DNA of 64,000 nt from Bacillota bacterium (GCA_014360195.1 JACIXY010000008.1:1-64000), one strand, 5' to 3'; positions 34,795 through 44,024 are shown, counted from the first letter of the stretch. Notes: generated by a model from the sequence alone, not told the origin. Program-made: numbers and translations.

Positions 34795-37598
34795 CTCGCC
34801 ATCCCCTTCAGCATGATTTTCCTGCGGTTCAGGAGAGCAAGTATCCCCGGCCTCGAGGACGGCACGACGATCTCCCGCATGACGTCGGTGTAGGTCAGCC
34901 CCATGGCGATTCCAGCAGTGATCTCATCGCTGGAAGCAGGGCTTATCTTCTCGCTCTCGACCGATACGAGGTAGCCCAGGACCGCCCCAATGGCTGCCAT
35001 GTGCCAGACCCCAAGGTGCGGCACCTCCGCGCCCGAGACCACAAAAACCGGCACCAGGATGGCGGCGCCCATCGCCATGGCATAGGCAGAGCCTGCGTCG
35101 AACAGGCTGGCGAAGATGCGGCGAGCGCGGCCGCCACTTGGCCCCTGCGCCGCTCTCTCGCGCCGCAACTCCCTGATGGCGCTCACAATGGCCGCGTGGT
35201 CCAGCACGAGCACGAGAAGGGTGAATATCACCGACACGAGGGCTGCCACGGTGGACCTGGCCTCGCGGAGAACCCTGTAGACCTCGCTCCTCACCCCCGG
35301 CTCAACGATGCCGACAGGGCTCACGTATACGCGGACGCCCGCGCCGAACCTCCTGGCCGCCGCTTTCCGGGCTGCTTCCCGGTCCACGCTGCGGTCAACC
35401 AGAATCTGGAGGCTGTAGCCCGGTATTACCTCGCCGCCGATGTAGCGGTCAATGAGGCGGATGGACCGCCCAACCTCGTCGTCCTTTAGATTTGGCAGCG
35501 ATGCCTTGATGTATTCGAGTTCCCGGATTATGGCACCCGTGTCGATTGAGCGGATGGCGCCCAGGTCCTTCGAGACCTCGCGAACCTGTGCCTGCATTCC
35601 GGTTACGTCCATGTCCTGAAGCTGCGCGAGGACCGTGTTTGTGGCCTCAAGCATGTCCGACACGACGGCCCCGGCGCGACCACTCGCGAGGAGCGCCCTT
35701 ATGCCCGACACGCGCCCGGCGAGGCCCGAAAGCGTGGACTTCCACTTCGCAAGCTCTCTCGCGGCGGGACTTGCCCGGCGCACGAACTCGTCGATGGCCC
35801 TGGCCCTCTCGACGGCCTTCACGCCTGCAAGGTCGAGCGCGGCCCGCAGGGCAGCAACCCTGTCGCGGACGGCAGGGGGTAGCTCGCCGTCGCCGGTCGC
35901 TGTATCCTCCGCAAGAAGGTCGCCTGTGGACGAAAGCATGGACAACACATCCTTCGCCCGGGACTCGAAGGAACCTATCTCGCCGAGAGCTGACTCCAGG
36001 GAGTCCACGGCGCCGATGGCATCGCGAAGAGCCTTCTCCACGGCCGCCGCCTCCCGCCAGCCCAGCGTGCTGTCCTGGGATGCGCCCAGGGCATCGGATG
36101 CTTTCTCGAGCGCCCTCTGGACGTCAACGAGCCGCCCGACGGTCGTGTCGTACATGCCCAGTATGTCCAGGGCCGAAACCGAAGCCTGGTATGCATCCTC
36201 CCGGAACGTCTCGAGCTCGCGGAGCAGGCGGACGCTCTCGTCCACCATGTATGCCAGCCTCTTGCTTTCGCTTGTGACATAAGCGGTGCCGATGCGTCTC
36301 TGCGGACGCCCGTTGGAATCGGCAAGGTGCGCGGCGACCGGCGGGGTGCGATAAGCGCCTACGTCGTCGGCGATGGTGACAGGCCCACCCTTCGCCCGCG
36401 CGCGCGCCGGGGACGCCCCTCGTCCGGGTCCAGGTTCAGGTTCAGGTCCAGGTCCAAGCCCCGCCGCCCGCCCCGGCCCCGGCTGGGCCAGCTTGAAGCC
36501 GAGGGCCTCGGTGTCCCCCTCTATGACGATCCCTGTGGCCTTGCTGCCGGAGATCTCCTCCACCTGAACAAGGACGCCGCCCCCTGCCCCGGAGTCTTTT
36601 CGCGACGCGCCCCGCGAAGCGGCTTCAACTGACGCGTCTCTCTCGAGCCTTTTCCCCTCCGCTGCCGCCGGTGCGGCCGCTCGCGCCGACGCCGACGCCA
36701 ATGCCGAGCCCGAAGCGGAAGCGGAAGCCGACGACGGTGACGCAGGCGCCGGCGCCTCGAGAAACACAAGGTCTCCCGGGTGAAGCGGAGCTTCGGAGTC
36801 GAGGGATATGGTAACCCGGGCGGCATAGTGCTCGAGGAACCGCTTCATCTCGGTGAGGGTGGCAGTGAGGTCGGCAAGGTCGGAGCCTGCGCCGTGGCGC
36901 GTGATGTCGCGAGCAAGCCCCGCTCCCCCTCCAGCCAAGGATGCGAGGTCGTCCGCGAAGGCCTGGCCCGCGGCCACAGAGTCCTCAAGCTCCTGGCCAA
37001 TGGGGAACCTGACCTCGACGACGCGGTAGCGATCGAGTAGGTCCCGAAGGGCATCCGAGGTCCGCTTGATGTCGGCGACGGAGTGGAGCACCACGGCTAT
37101 GCTGCTGCCGTCCCGAAAGCAAAACCTCACGCCGGGAAGCTTCTCCACCTGGCCCATGAGGAAGTAGAACGCCCCCGGCTCGATACCAGACACGCTGAGG
37201 CGCGGTTCGATTATGAACGTCACGCCGCTCGCCCCCGGCACATCGCTGAGCGCGCGGGCGAGGCCCTCGAGTCCAGCGCGGGTGCGCAGCCTGTCCGGAA
37301 GAGATATGAAGAAGTTGGCCCGTCCGACCACGGTGGGGCCTTCCCTGAAATGCGCGCCCTTGTACGATGAGGAGAGCACCTTGGCGATCTCTGAGCGCGC
37401 GGCCTCGCTGGCGTCCTGTCTGACGTGCAGGATAAGATCGTACTCGCCGAGGTCGCCGAGCACACCGGTGACCTGGTTGCTGAGGTATGTATCGACCGCG
37501 CGGGCGACGCCGCCGGATATGGCGGCACCGAGAAGCACGGTCACGACGAGGGCGACGAGGATGTCCCTTCCAAAGCCCTCCCTCACCACCGCAAGCAT
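34791..37598 (-). CDS. Large ABC-type permease with a coiled-coil periplasmic domain
   Basis: A 935-residue protein I cannot assign to a named family. One membrane helix near the N-terminus (about 13-33) is followed by roughly 740 residues outside the membrane, then three helices (about 781-805, 834-856, 858-878). This 1+3 layout resembles FtsX/MacB/LolC permeases. The extracytoplasmic part has globular ends, a Ser/Ala tract (about 280-316), a Gly/Pro tract (about 370-391) and helical coils (about 430-720). The C-terminal tail TAGIAMGLTYTDVMREIVVP followed by SSRPGI aligns with the EAA loop of importer permeases. The ATG at 37598 follows GGGAGGC. Lipid or lipoprotein transport is possible; function unknown. 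Confidence 0.65.
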   Translation of the reverse strand: MLAVVREGFGRDILVALVVTVLLGAAISGGVARAVDTYLSNQVTGVLGDLGEYDLILHVRQDASEAARSEIAKVLSSSYKGAHFREGPTVVGRANFFISLPDRLRTRAGLEGLARALSDVPGASGVTFIIEPRLSVSGIEPGAFYFLMGQVEKLPGVRFCFRDGSSIAVVLHSVADIKRTSDALRDLLDRYRVVEVRFPIGQELEDSVAAGQAFADDLASLAGGGAGLARDITRHGAGSDLADLTATLTEMKRFLEHYAARVTISLDSEAPLHPGDLVFLEAPAPASPSSASASASGSALASASARAAAPAAAEGKRLERDASVEAASRGASRKDSGAGGGVLVQVEEISGSKATGIVIEGDTEALGFKLAQPGPGRAAGLGPGPEPEPGPGRGASPARARAKGGPVTIADDVGAYRTPPVAAHLADSNGRPQRRIGTAYVTSESKRLAYMVDESVRLLRELETFREDAYQASVSALDILGMYDTTVGRLVDVQRALEKASDALGASQDSTLGWREAAAVEKALRDAIGAVDSLESALGEIGSFESRAKDVLSMLSSTGDLLAEDTATGDGELPPAVRDRVAALRAALDLAGVKAVERARAIDEFVRRASPAARELAKWKSTLSGLAGRVSGIRALLASGRAGAVVSDMLEATNTVLAQLQDMDVTGMQAQVREVSKDLGAIRSIDTGAIIRELEYIKASLPNLKDDEVGRSIRLIDRYIGGEVIPGYSLQILVDRSVDREAARKAAARRFGAGVRVYVSPVGIVEPGVRSEVYRVLREARSTVAALVSVIFTLLVLVLDHAAIVSAIRELRRERAAQGPSGGRARRIFASLFDAGSAYAMAMGAAILVPVFVVSGAEVPHLGVWHMAAIGAVLGYLVSVESEKISPASSDEITAGIAMGLTYTDVMREIVVPSSRPGILALLNRRKIMLKGMAR
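36425..36458. repeat. Hexanucleotide simple repeat in the permease gene
   Basis: Imperfect GGTTCA/GGTCCA six-base units on the plus strand encode the Pro-Glu/Pro-Gly tract of the permease. Units are in frame, so length variation would alter only the linker. Confidence 0.7.
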
Positions 37599-37663
37599 GG
37601 GCCCGCCTCCCACGTCCGCCTCCCACGTTTCGCCGCCGGGCAAAGCCCGGCCGACCTTACCCG

Positions 37664-37672
37664 ATTATAACA
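37664..37672 (-). promoter_or_regulatory. Extended -10 promoter of the ABC-lpx-lpt operon
   Basis: The minus strand reads TGTTATAAT: a perfect TATAAT (37664-37669) preceded by TG at -15/-14. No good -35 box was found at 16-18 bases, which an extended -10 can tolerate. It lies about 65 bases before the permease start and would drive the operon reaching to lptF/G. Confidence 0.65.
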
Positions 37673-37789
37673 CAGCAGCCACAGGGCAGGTGGGCCGAAG
37701 TACTGCCTTCTATGGGAAAGGCTGCCAGGAACAACGTAGAGTGAGGGTGGCGCGTGTAGCGATTGTGGCGCCTAAAGGGGTACTTCACA

Positions 37790-37858
37790 CGAGGGCCGAA
37801 TGGTCGGGAACCTGCCAGCTTGACCCTCGAGTTCATCTCGTTGCCTCATCGCCTCGTC
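37790..37858 (+). repeat. Dispersed repeat B, copy 1
   Basis: Starts CGAGGGCCGAATGGTCGG and ends TTGCCTCATCGCCTCGTC; both blocks recur on the opposite strand at 62620-62667 with few changes, although the middle is longer here. It lies between the LptA-like gene and the ABC operon promoter and encodes nothing. The rest of the gap 37644-37872 holds only the promoter. Confidence 0.45.
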
Positions 37859-37872
37859 GCGAGCCTGGCTGC

Positions 37873-38631
37873 CTAGCGGTTTTCCTCCTCTTCCACCTCA
37901 AACTCCAGGGTGACCTTGTCAAGGGCCTCTATGTGGTCGCGGTCGGTGCGGAAGAGCAGCTTTCCGCATTTCACCGTCTCTTCGTTCTTGCCCTTCGCGA
38001 AGACGTTGCCCTCCAGTATTGCGAGCCTGTCCTTCTCGGTATAGGTGGCGCGCTCGGCACGGGCGAAGGTGTTCCCACGCCTCATCTCCACGTTGCCGGA
38101 GGCCACAAAACCGCGCGTGCTCGTCTTGAGCTCCATCCGGTCGCACGTGACGACGACCCGCTCCTTTCCGGCCGAACCGCCTGCACCCCCCGCGCCGCCC
38201 GCGCCTCCGGAGACGGCCCCAGCGCCGGCTCCGCCTGCGCCCCCGGATTTCTCCTCGTCCTTGGTGAGGGTGACGGCGCCCTCGACGACCACCCGCTTCT
38301 CGCTGATGTACGCGGTGAGCACCTCGCCTGTGAGAGTGATGTCCGGCTGCACGAGCTTCACGTTCCCGGTGATGGTGGCGACTTTCCTTCCCTTGACCTC
38401 GGCCCGGTCCGCCGTGATGACCACGTCAGAGTACGCAATCCTGACGTTCCCCTCGAAGACCGTTACGTCGGCGTCGAAGTCAATGGTGACCCTCTTGTCG
38501 GCGGTCACCACCACCTTCTCCTTCGCGGCCCAGGCCCCGGGCGCTAGCAGCGCTATAGCGGTAAGCGTGATCGCAAGAGCGATCTTCATCCTGCCAGCCC
38601 CGACCATCGCTTCGCGTGTGTATCCACTCAC
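37873..38631 (-). CDS. LptA-like protein (second copy)
   Basis: A 252-residue exported protein built of LptA/OstA-type strands. The signal peptide (KIALAITLTAIALLAPGAWA) ends near residue 36. Strand pairs such as ADVTVFEGNVRIAYSDVVIT and ATITGNVKLVQPDITLTGE, then FVASGNVEMRRGNTFARAER, show two jellyroll blocks split by a Gly/Ala-rich insertion (about 128-160). It follows the LptC-like gene. The GTG at 38631 has GGAGGG nine bases upstream; the ATG at 38589 right before the signal sequence is an alternative. It ends with an acidic tail. Confidence 0.75.
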   Translation of the reverse strand: MSGYTREAMVGAGRMKIALAITLTAIALLAPGAWAAKEKVVVTADKRVTIDFDADVTVFEGNVRIAYSDVVITADRAEVKGRKVATITGNVKLVQPDITLTGEVLTAYISEKRVVVEGAVTLTKDEEKSGGAGGAGAGAVSGGAGGAGGAGGSAGKERVVVTCDRMELKTSTRGFVASGNVEMRRGNTFARAERATYTEKDRLAILEGNVFAKGKNEETVKCGKLLFRTDRDHIEALDKVTLEFEVEEEENR

Positions 38632-38706
38632 AGCAACCGTCCCTCCCATCAAGTGGGTCGTCGCACATTCGCGCCGCTTCTTGAATGCGGACTTGTGAGT
38701 CTGCGC

Positions 38707-39417
38707 CTAGTCCTCGGGAACCTCTATCTCCACGCAAGTCCTGCCGATGGCCTCCAGGACGTTGTCCCCGGGGTGATACTCCGCCCTCTCGCACACCAGC
38801 ACCGAGCCTTTGTCCCGCTCGACGCGGACGTTCCCTTCGATTATCACCTTCTGGTCCTTCTCGGACCAGGTGAGCGTGCGAGCGGTAAGCACGTCACCCT
38901 CCCGGGATGAGAACCGCACGTCCTCCAGCGTGAGGTTGTTTGTTGCGGTGTCCGCCTCCCCACGCGCCGCGGAGAACCGGAGCCACGGCTTGCCGCCATC
39001 ATAGAGGGTGCCGTCGCGGATGCCCTCCAGCACCACGCGGCTCTCCCCCTCCCTTACCCGCACTTCGTCGGCGTCGAACTCCCAGCGCCGCTCGCCGCCG
39101 GACCTCCCCACGAAGCGGCCCTGCTCCACAGCAATGCCGGGGCCGCCCAAAAGGCCCGGACCTGAACCAGTGCCCCCACCACTGACCGAACCGAGGGTGG
39201 AGCTGGAGCCAGAGCCGGGGCCAGGGCCGGAGCTAGGGCCGGGACCAGGGGTGCCGGTTCCTGCGCCAGTGCCTGCTGTACTGGACCTCTGCCCCGCGCC
39301 GGGCGCGGCAGGTGGCACGGGGGGCGCAGGCCTCAGAATCATAGCCCCCAGCGCCAACAGGCACACAGCGCCGGTGCAGACGATGGTCACTTTAACAGCC
39401 TTCGGCACCTGCCTCAC
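38707..39417 (-). CDS. LptC-like protein (second copy)
   Basis: A 236-residue protein with one membrane helix (about 8-28), a 70-residue Gly/Pro/Ser/Thr linker and a jellyroll of LptC type (RWEFDADEVRVREGESRVVL, LTARTLTWSEKDQKVIIEGN). The linker DNA is a six-base simple repeat. It lies between LptD and LptA-like genes, forming a D-C-A block. The start is a GTG overlapped by a G-rich stretch. The order suggests a role in LPS transport, but one of the two LptC/LptA sets could serve another lipid. Confidence 0.72.
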   Translation of the reverse strand: MRQVPKAVKVTIVCTGAVCLLALGAMILRPAPPVPPAAPGAGQRSSTAGTGAGTGTPGPGPSSGPGPGSGSSSTLGSVSGGGTGSGPGLLGGPGIAVEQGRFVGRSGGERRWEFDADEVRVREGESRVVLEGIRDGTLYDGGKPWLRFSAARGEADTATNNLTLEDVRFSSREGDVLTARTLTWSEKDQKVIIEGNVRVERDKGSVLVCERAEYHPGDNVLEAIGRTCVEIEVPED

Positions 39418-39474
39418 CCCCGGGTTGTAACATCAGGATGGTCATTTGTCGCCATGCCGACCAGGCGCACCGGT

Positions 39475-41838
39475 CTAAAACAGCACCCCCTGGTCCCCGA
39501 GGCCGAATCGGATGCCTTCGTACGGGAACGCCTTGATCCTGTACTCCAGCCACACCTGGTTGTCAGTGTAGCTGTAAGACAGCTTGAGCTCACGGCAGTG
39601 CAGGTCGCGCGTCACGCCCACATCGCCCCGGAGCACGCTCCTGGACGGCCCATCGTACACCACCGTCCACTGAAGCTTCCACGCATCCCCGATGCCCAGC
39701 TCAACGTCGCTCTCGACCCTGTCCAGCGCCTGTTTGGGGAAGCTATACCTCGCACCCAGCTTAACAGTGCAACGCTCCGAGGGTGAGAGCTCGACCTTCC
39801 CCACGGCCTCCTTCATGGCCCCCTCGTTCGGGTCGTACCTGGCCCGTGCCTCGACAGCCCACGCGCTGCCCGGCGACACGCGCACCCGCCCCGCGAGGTC
39901 CTTGTAGACCTGCGTGTAAAGGTCGTATCCTCCCTCGACGGAGACTGTCACAGGGCTGCGCGAAAAGGTAAGGCTCCCGGTGAGAAGCCCCTTACGAACC
40001 TTTTCATCGAAGGCGAAAGGGGTCTCGCCGAACACACCGCAGTACTCATAGCCACCTTTGAGCCGCAGAGCGTCCCCGAAGGCTCCCGTCTCCAGCCCCA
40101 GGCTGGCGGTGGCTACGTAGCGCCTGTCGCCCGTGGTGTAGCTGTCGAATGTGATCCCGCCGGACACCGTCGCTCGCGCGCCCTTCCACAGCGCATAAGA
40201 CTGCGATGGTGCAAGGAGCCCCAGCTCCGTCCTCGCCGCCCTCACCATGCCGGGGCGGGTCCATCCCGACGGCCTCTCCGCGTATTTGCCGTAACCCGCC
40301 GCCACCTGCAGCTTGAGGGGGAAGGTCCCGAGCTCGAACGGCCTGCTCTCAAAGGTGATCTCGGGGGCGCGGCCTATGGCCTCATACGGCAACGGCTCGA
40401 CCTCGCCCTCCTGTTCCTTCTCCTCGCGCTCGCGAGGCTTTACATACTGCTCCCAGACGGCCCGCAGCGAGCCTGCGAGAGTGTCCTTCGAGACATCGAG
40501 CTTGTAGTTGAGAAACCTCTCGCCAGACCCCTCGTCGCCCCCGGGCACGCTGCGGTCAAGGTAAGTCGCGTTCCCGGCAACGGATAGCCCCGCAGCGAAC
40601 CTCCGGCTTACGCTCGCGGACACCCTCGTCTCGTCGCTCGGCGCCTGGCCCCGCTTTGCGGTCTTCTCAACAGCGAAGCTTATTGAGCCTCGCTCGTCTC
40701 GATGGTCCAACTTCACACTCCCGCCTAGCTCCCTCGTGGGGATGCCTGTCGATGACGCCGCATCGCTATATCGAAAGCCAAGATTCGCCTCAGCCTTCTC
40801 ACCAAGCGGGATGTCGTGGGAGATCTCGAGCTTTGAGTCAGTGCGCCCGGCAAGCCGGTTGGCAAGGCCGTAGACGTAGACGAACCCGCTGCCGAGGGCA
40901 CCGATCTTGTACAGGTGCTTTACACCTGCCCCCGCGCCCAGCCTGCTGAAATAGTCGAGGTAGAGCGAGCCCCGGGAAGACGGGCTGCGGTAATAGTTGT
41001 AGGTCGTCTTTATGAACCATCCTTCGGTTTGCCCGTAACCTATCTTCGGAAGCTCGAACCTGTTCTCGTCCCGGATGGGCAGCACCAGGTACGGCCAGTA
41101 GAAGAGGCGGATCTTGCCCTCCCAGTAGGACACGTTCCTGAGGACCATCCTGTCATCTACGTATACCTCTATCTCCCCGGCCTCCACGTGGTAGTGAGGC
41201 TCGTCCAGGTCGCACGTGGTCAAGGTGCCGCTTGTGACGGTGATCTTGCCCGGCTCGGCGGCAAACTCCTGCCCGGATACGTACATCTTCCCGTCCATGC
41301 GCTCTCCGGTCACGGCGGCCCGGCCATGCGTGATGCTCCCGCGCCTCGCTCTAAGGTTGTATCGAAGGACGTCCCCGGTGACCACATCGTCACCGTCGTG
41401 GAACTCCACGTTCCCGGTGGCAACAAGCTCCCCGGACGAGGTGTCCACCTCCAGCACGTCACAGATGATCCGAAGGTCCTTGTATGTGAGCACCACGTTG
41501 CCCTCAGCCCGGGCACGTCTTGCTTCGAGGTCTACCGTCACCCTGTCGCCGGAAAGACGGGCAGGCTCCGGGGAGGCTGCGGCGGACCCGGGGACCAGCG
41601 CCACAAGGGCAGGAAGAGCAAGAAAACAGGCAAGCACGAGGATCGCTGTCATGCGAGCAACGAACGCGCAGCTGCAGCCGGCCTGGCACGCCATCCGTGG
41701 CCTGCGCGGGAACTCCCGGCAATTGGTCCAATCCTCCACCGGGTCGGCGTCGCCGTGCCCCGGGGAAGCCACCCGCTGCGGTCGCCCTATAGGTATTCCT
41801 CCCGCCATTTCCGTTCGGGGTTTCGACCTCGTCGTCAC
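39475..41838 (-). CDS. lptD: LPS-assembly outer membrane protein LptD
   Basis: A 787-residue LptD. After a hydrophobic export segment (about 62-88) comes an LptA-like jellyroll (about 95-190, with ARAEGNVVLTYKDLRIICD and VATGNVEFHDGDDVVTGD). TTCDLDEPHYHVEAGEIEVY and the WEGKIRLFYWPYLVLPIRDE stretch lead to the barrel (about 250-787), whose strands end in IRFGLGDQGVLF with a C-terminal Phe. The barrel delivers LPS to the outer leaflet. No lptE lipoprotein is recognised nearby. The GTG start is 4 bases past the LptF/G stop. The first 48 residues look non-native, so the true start could be internal. Confidence 0.88.
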   Translation of the reverse strand: MTTRSKPRTEMAGGIPIGRPQRVASPGHGDADPVEDWTNCREFPRRPRMACQAGCSCAFVARMTAILVLACFLALPALVALVPGSAAASPEPARLSGDRVTVDLEARRARAEGNVVLTYKDLRIICDVLEVDTSSGELVATGNVEFHDGDDVVTGDVLRYNLRARRGSITHGRAAVTGERMDGKMYVSGQEFAAEPGKITVTSGTLTTCDLDEPHYHVEAGEIEVYVDDRMVLRNVSYWEGKIRLFYWPYLVLPIRDENRFELPKIGYGQTEGWFIKTTYNYYRSPSSRGSLYLDYFSRLGAGAGVKHLYKIGALGSGFVYVYGLANRLAGRTDSKLEISHDIPLGEKAEANLGFRYSDAASSTGIPTRELGGSVKLDHRDERGSISFAVEKTAKRGQAPSDETRVSASVSRRFAAGLSVAGNATYLDRSVPGGDEGSGERFLNYKLDVSKDTLAGSLRAVWEQYVKPREREEKEQEGEVEPLPYEAIGRAPEITFESRPFELGTFPLKLQVAAGYGKYAERPSGWTRPGMVRAARTELGLLAPSQSYALWKGARATVSGGITFDSYTTGDRRYVATASLGLETGAFGDALRLKGGYEYCGVFGETPFAFDEKVRKGLLTGSLTFSRSPVTVSVEGGYDLYTQVYKDLAGRVRVSPGSAWAVEARARYDPNEGAMKEAVGKVELSPSERCTVKLGARYSFPKQALDRVESDVELGIGDAWKLQWTVVYDGPSRSVLRGDVGVTRDLHCRELKLSYSYTDNQVWLEYRIKAFPYEGIRFGLGDQGVLF

Positions 41839-41842
41839 AAGC

Positions 41843-42913
41843 CTACCGCACCTTCTCGCTTCGTATCATGAGAAGCACGCCCGCCGCCGCGAATAGGATG
41901 TTAGGCGTCCACGCCGCCACGAGCGGCGGGAGGATCTCGTTGCACCCCAGCGAGCGGAGGACCGACGAGAAGACATAGTACGAAAACGCTATGGACCCGC
42001 TCACCGCGGCGCCGAAAAGCCTGCCCGACCTCGGGCCGGCGATGCCGAGGGGCGCGCCCGTGAGGACGAAGACGAGCGCGGCGAGCGGCAACGCGAGCTT
42101 GAGGTCGTAGTCCACCACAAGGGCGTTCACCTTGATGCCGCTCCGGCGGAAAAGGGCGATGTGCTCTCCTAGCTCCTTGCGGCTCATCTCGGCGGGGGTC
42201 TTCTGCTCACCGAAGAAAGCCTCGAGGCCCTGGTCCATCTCGAGGGTCATGGACCTGAACTTCGCTTCGTAGGCAACGTACCCGTCCCTGTCGAGGTCGT
42301 GGACCACCCCGTCCTCAAGGGTCCAGAGGGCGCCCCTTGCGGTGCCCCGCCGCGCCGTGATGATCCTCGGGAGCCTGTCGCTCCTCACCTCGTATATCAT
42401 AACGTCATGGAGAAGGCGTGCGTTCGGGTCAACCTCCCGCACATAGAAGAACCTGTCTTGGGTCCCCCGGAAAAACACGTTCTCCTCCACCGACGGGAGG
42501 GCTTCCTGAAGGACGAGCTTCCTCACCATGTTCTCGTACTGGTGGTTGGTCCAGGGAACGACCCGCTCGTTCAGCCAGAACGTGAGGACGCTCACGAACA
42601 GGGCGAGGACGAGGAGGGGTAGGATGAGCCTGGGAACGCGGGCGCCGCTTGCTCGCAGCGCCGAAAGCTCGCTGTCCCTGGAAAGGCGCGCGATGGCGAG
42701 AAGCGCTCCGAAGAGCGTGGCCACGGGAAGCGACTGCACCACTGCGTCGGGAAGCTTGTACAGGAGCATCCTTGCCACCGCCGAAGCGGCGATTTTCTTG
42801 ACGATAATGAGTTCAGCGAGCCAGAAAAGCTGGCCCGCCAGCACGATGAGGACGAACCCGCCGACACACCCGATAAACGGGCCGGTAAACTCCCTCGCCA
42901 CGTAACGGTCCAC
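41843..42913 (-). CDS. LptF/LptG-family LPS export permease (second)
   Basis: A 356-residue YjgP/YjgQ permease with the usual opening (VDRYVAREFTGPFIGCVGGF), three N-terminal helices, a periplasmic jellyroll and three C-terminal helices starting VVDYDLKLALPLAALVFVLT with GAPLGI. With the 20.4-kb gene it would form the LptFG heterodimer. The GTG at 42913 is a likely start; a CTG at 42922 overlaps the preceding stop and would restore the typical xRIVDRY beginning. A longer frame to 43042 is rejected since it would lie inside the upstream gene. Confidence 0.88.
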   Translation of the reverse strand: MDRYVAREFTGPFIGCVGGFVLIVLAGQLFWLAELIIVKKIAASAVARMLLYKLPDAVVQSLPVATLFGALLAIARLSRDSELSALRASGARVPRLILPLLVLALFVSVLTFWLNERVVPWTNHQYENMVRKLVLQEALPSVEENVFFRGTQDRFFYVREVDPNARLLHDVMIYEVRSDRLPRIITARRGTARGALWTLEDGVVHDLDRDGYVAYEAKFRSMTLEMDQGLEAFFGEQKTPAEMSRKELGEHIALFRRSGIKVNALVVDYDLKLALPLAALVFVLTGAPLGIAGPRSGRLFGAAVSGSIAFSYYVFSSVLRSLGCNEILPPLVAAWTPNILFAAAGVLLMIRSEKVR

Positions 42914-42918
42914 GATCC

Positions 42919-43881
42919 TCAGAACTTGAACGTCACCCCTATCTGGTGCGTCCCGCCAAGCCCCGGGTGTCCCGGGGTTGTCCCGGCGCCCAGGTACGCG
43001 TAATCCACCTGCCACGCATTCTCCCGCCACCCCGCTCCGCACGTGATAGCGCCGACCCCGGGGCCGATCCCGTAATAACCGAGCCGCGCCGCGAGGCGGC
43101 CGGACACCCGGCGCTCCACCCCAGCGCGGACCGCAAAGGTGCCGCTCGCTTCCTCCGGAGGCCCGGATGCGAGCGCCCCCAGGTCGTAGAGATCAACGGC
43201 GATTATGGTGGTAGGGTCGGGCCGGTACGCAATCCCCGGACGAACGTTCACCCGCACGGTCTCCTCCCGGCCGTCCCCCCACCTGATGGGCGAAAGGCCT
43301 GAGTCCTGCAGGAGCAGGCCCAGCGAGAGCTCCGGGCTCGCCCGATAGAGGAGCGCGAGGTCCATGCCCCACCGCGACCCGAGCACGAGGCCGGAGCCGG
43401 GTAGGCGGCGGGCGTGCGTCTCATAGCGCAGGTTCGCGCCAAGCGCGAGGTCCCGGGAAACCGAGCAGGCCACCGAGTACACCAGCCATCTCGACGCGCG
43501 GTACGCTTCGCTTCCCTCAAGAGAACCAACATGCTCCACCACGAAGCCGAGGCCCGTTCCGCATCCGGCGGCCGGGCCGGGGCCCGCGTAGGCCAGGAAC
43601 TCGTCGTAGTTGAAGGCATCCCTGTTGTTCAGGGTAGACGTCAGGCCAAGCTGCCGCTGGGCAAGCCCGGCCAGGCCCGCAGGGTTCCAGTACACCGCGG
43701 ACGAGTCGTCGGCCACGGCGATGAAGGCCCCGCCCATGGCAAGCGGCCGCGCGCCGACACAGGCGCCGGCACCCTCACAGGCAAAGACGAAAGGCGCCGA
43801 CGTGGCGACCATGAGAGCCACGGCGACCGCCGCAACGCGCGACACGGTGAAGCTGCACATGCGTGTGCCAGGTCCCGCCAT
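42919..43881 (-). CDS. PorV/UPF0164-like outer membrane barrel protein
   Basis: A 320-residue exported protein. The signal peptide is followed by ARPLAMGGAFIAVADDSSAV and YWNPAGLAGL, the hallmark N-terminal stretch of PorV/PorQ/UPF0164 and FadL-like barrels. Beta-strand sequence continues to the end, GTHQIGVTFKF, with a terminal Phe. Members act in secretion, lipid uptake or surface attachment; the role here is unknown. It sits at the head of the LptF/G-LptD block, with its stop overlapping the permease start region. A second ATG at residue 8 is possible. Confidence 0.72.
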   Translation of the reverse strand: MAGPGTRMCSFTVSRVAAVAVALMVATSAPFVFACEGAGACVGARPLAMGGAFIAVADDSSAVYWNPAGLAGLAQRQLGLTSTLNNRDAFNYDEFLAYAGPGPAAGCGTGLGFVVEHVGSLEGSEAYRASRWLVYSVACSVSRDLALGANLRYETHARRLPGSGLVLGSRWGMDLALLYRASPELSLGLLLQDSGLSPIRWGDGREETVRVNVRPGIAYRPDPTTIIAVDLYDLGALASGPPEEASGTFAVRAGVERRVSGRLAARLGYYGIGPGVGAITCGAGWRENAWQVDYAYLGAGTTPGHPGLGGTHQIGVTFKF

Positions 43882-43982
43882 GAGCTGCGCCCCCCTCTGC
43901 TATTTTCTCTTTATTTGCCCAAATCCCTCCTGCACGGAAATTGGAACCTCCCTCCCTGGGTTGCCAGATGCTGCACAAGTAC

Positions 43983-44024
43983 GAAACAGGCCGCAACCGC
44001 CCTCTCGCGATGGCAGTTGCGGCC
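43983..44024 (-). terminator. Possible terminator or attenuator between barrel genes
   Basis: A 9-bp perfect stem (GTTGCGGCC 44016-44024 with GGCCGCAAC 43989-43997), 25 bases past the stop of the upstream barrel gene, followed on the minus strand by TGTTTCG. The weak T-run suggests partial termination. Confidence 0.5.
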
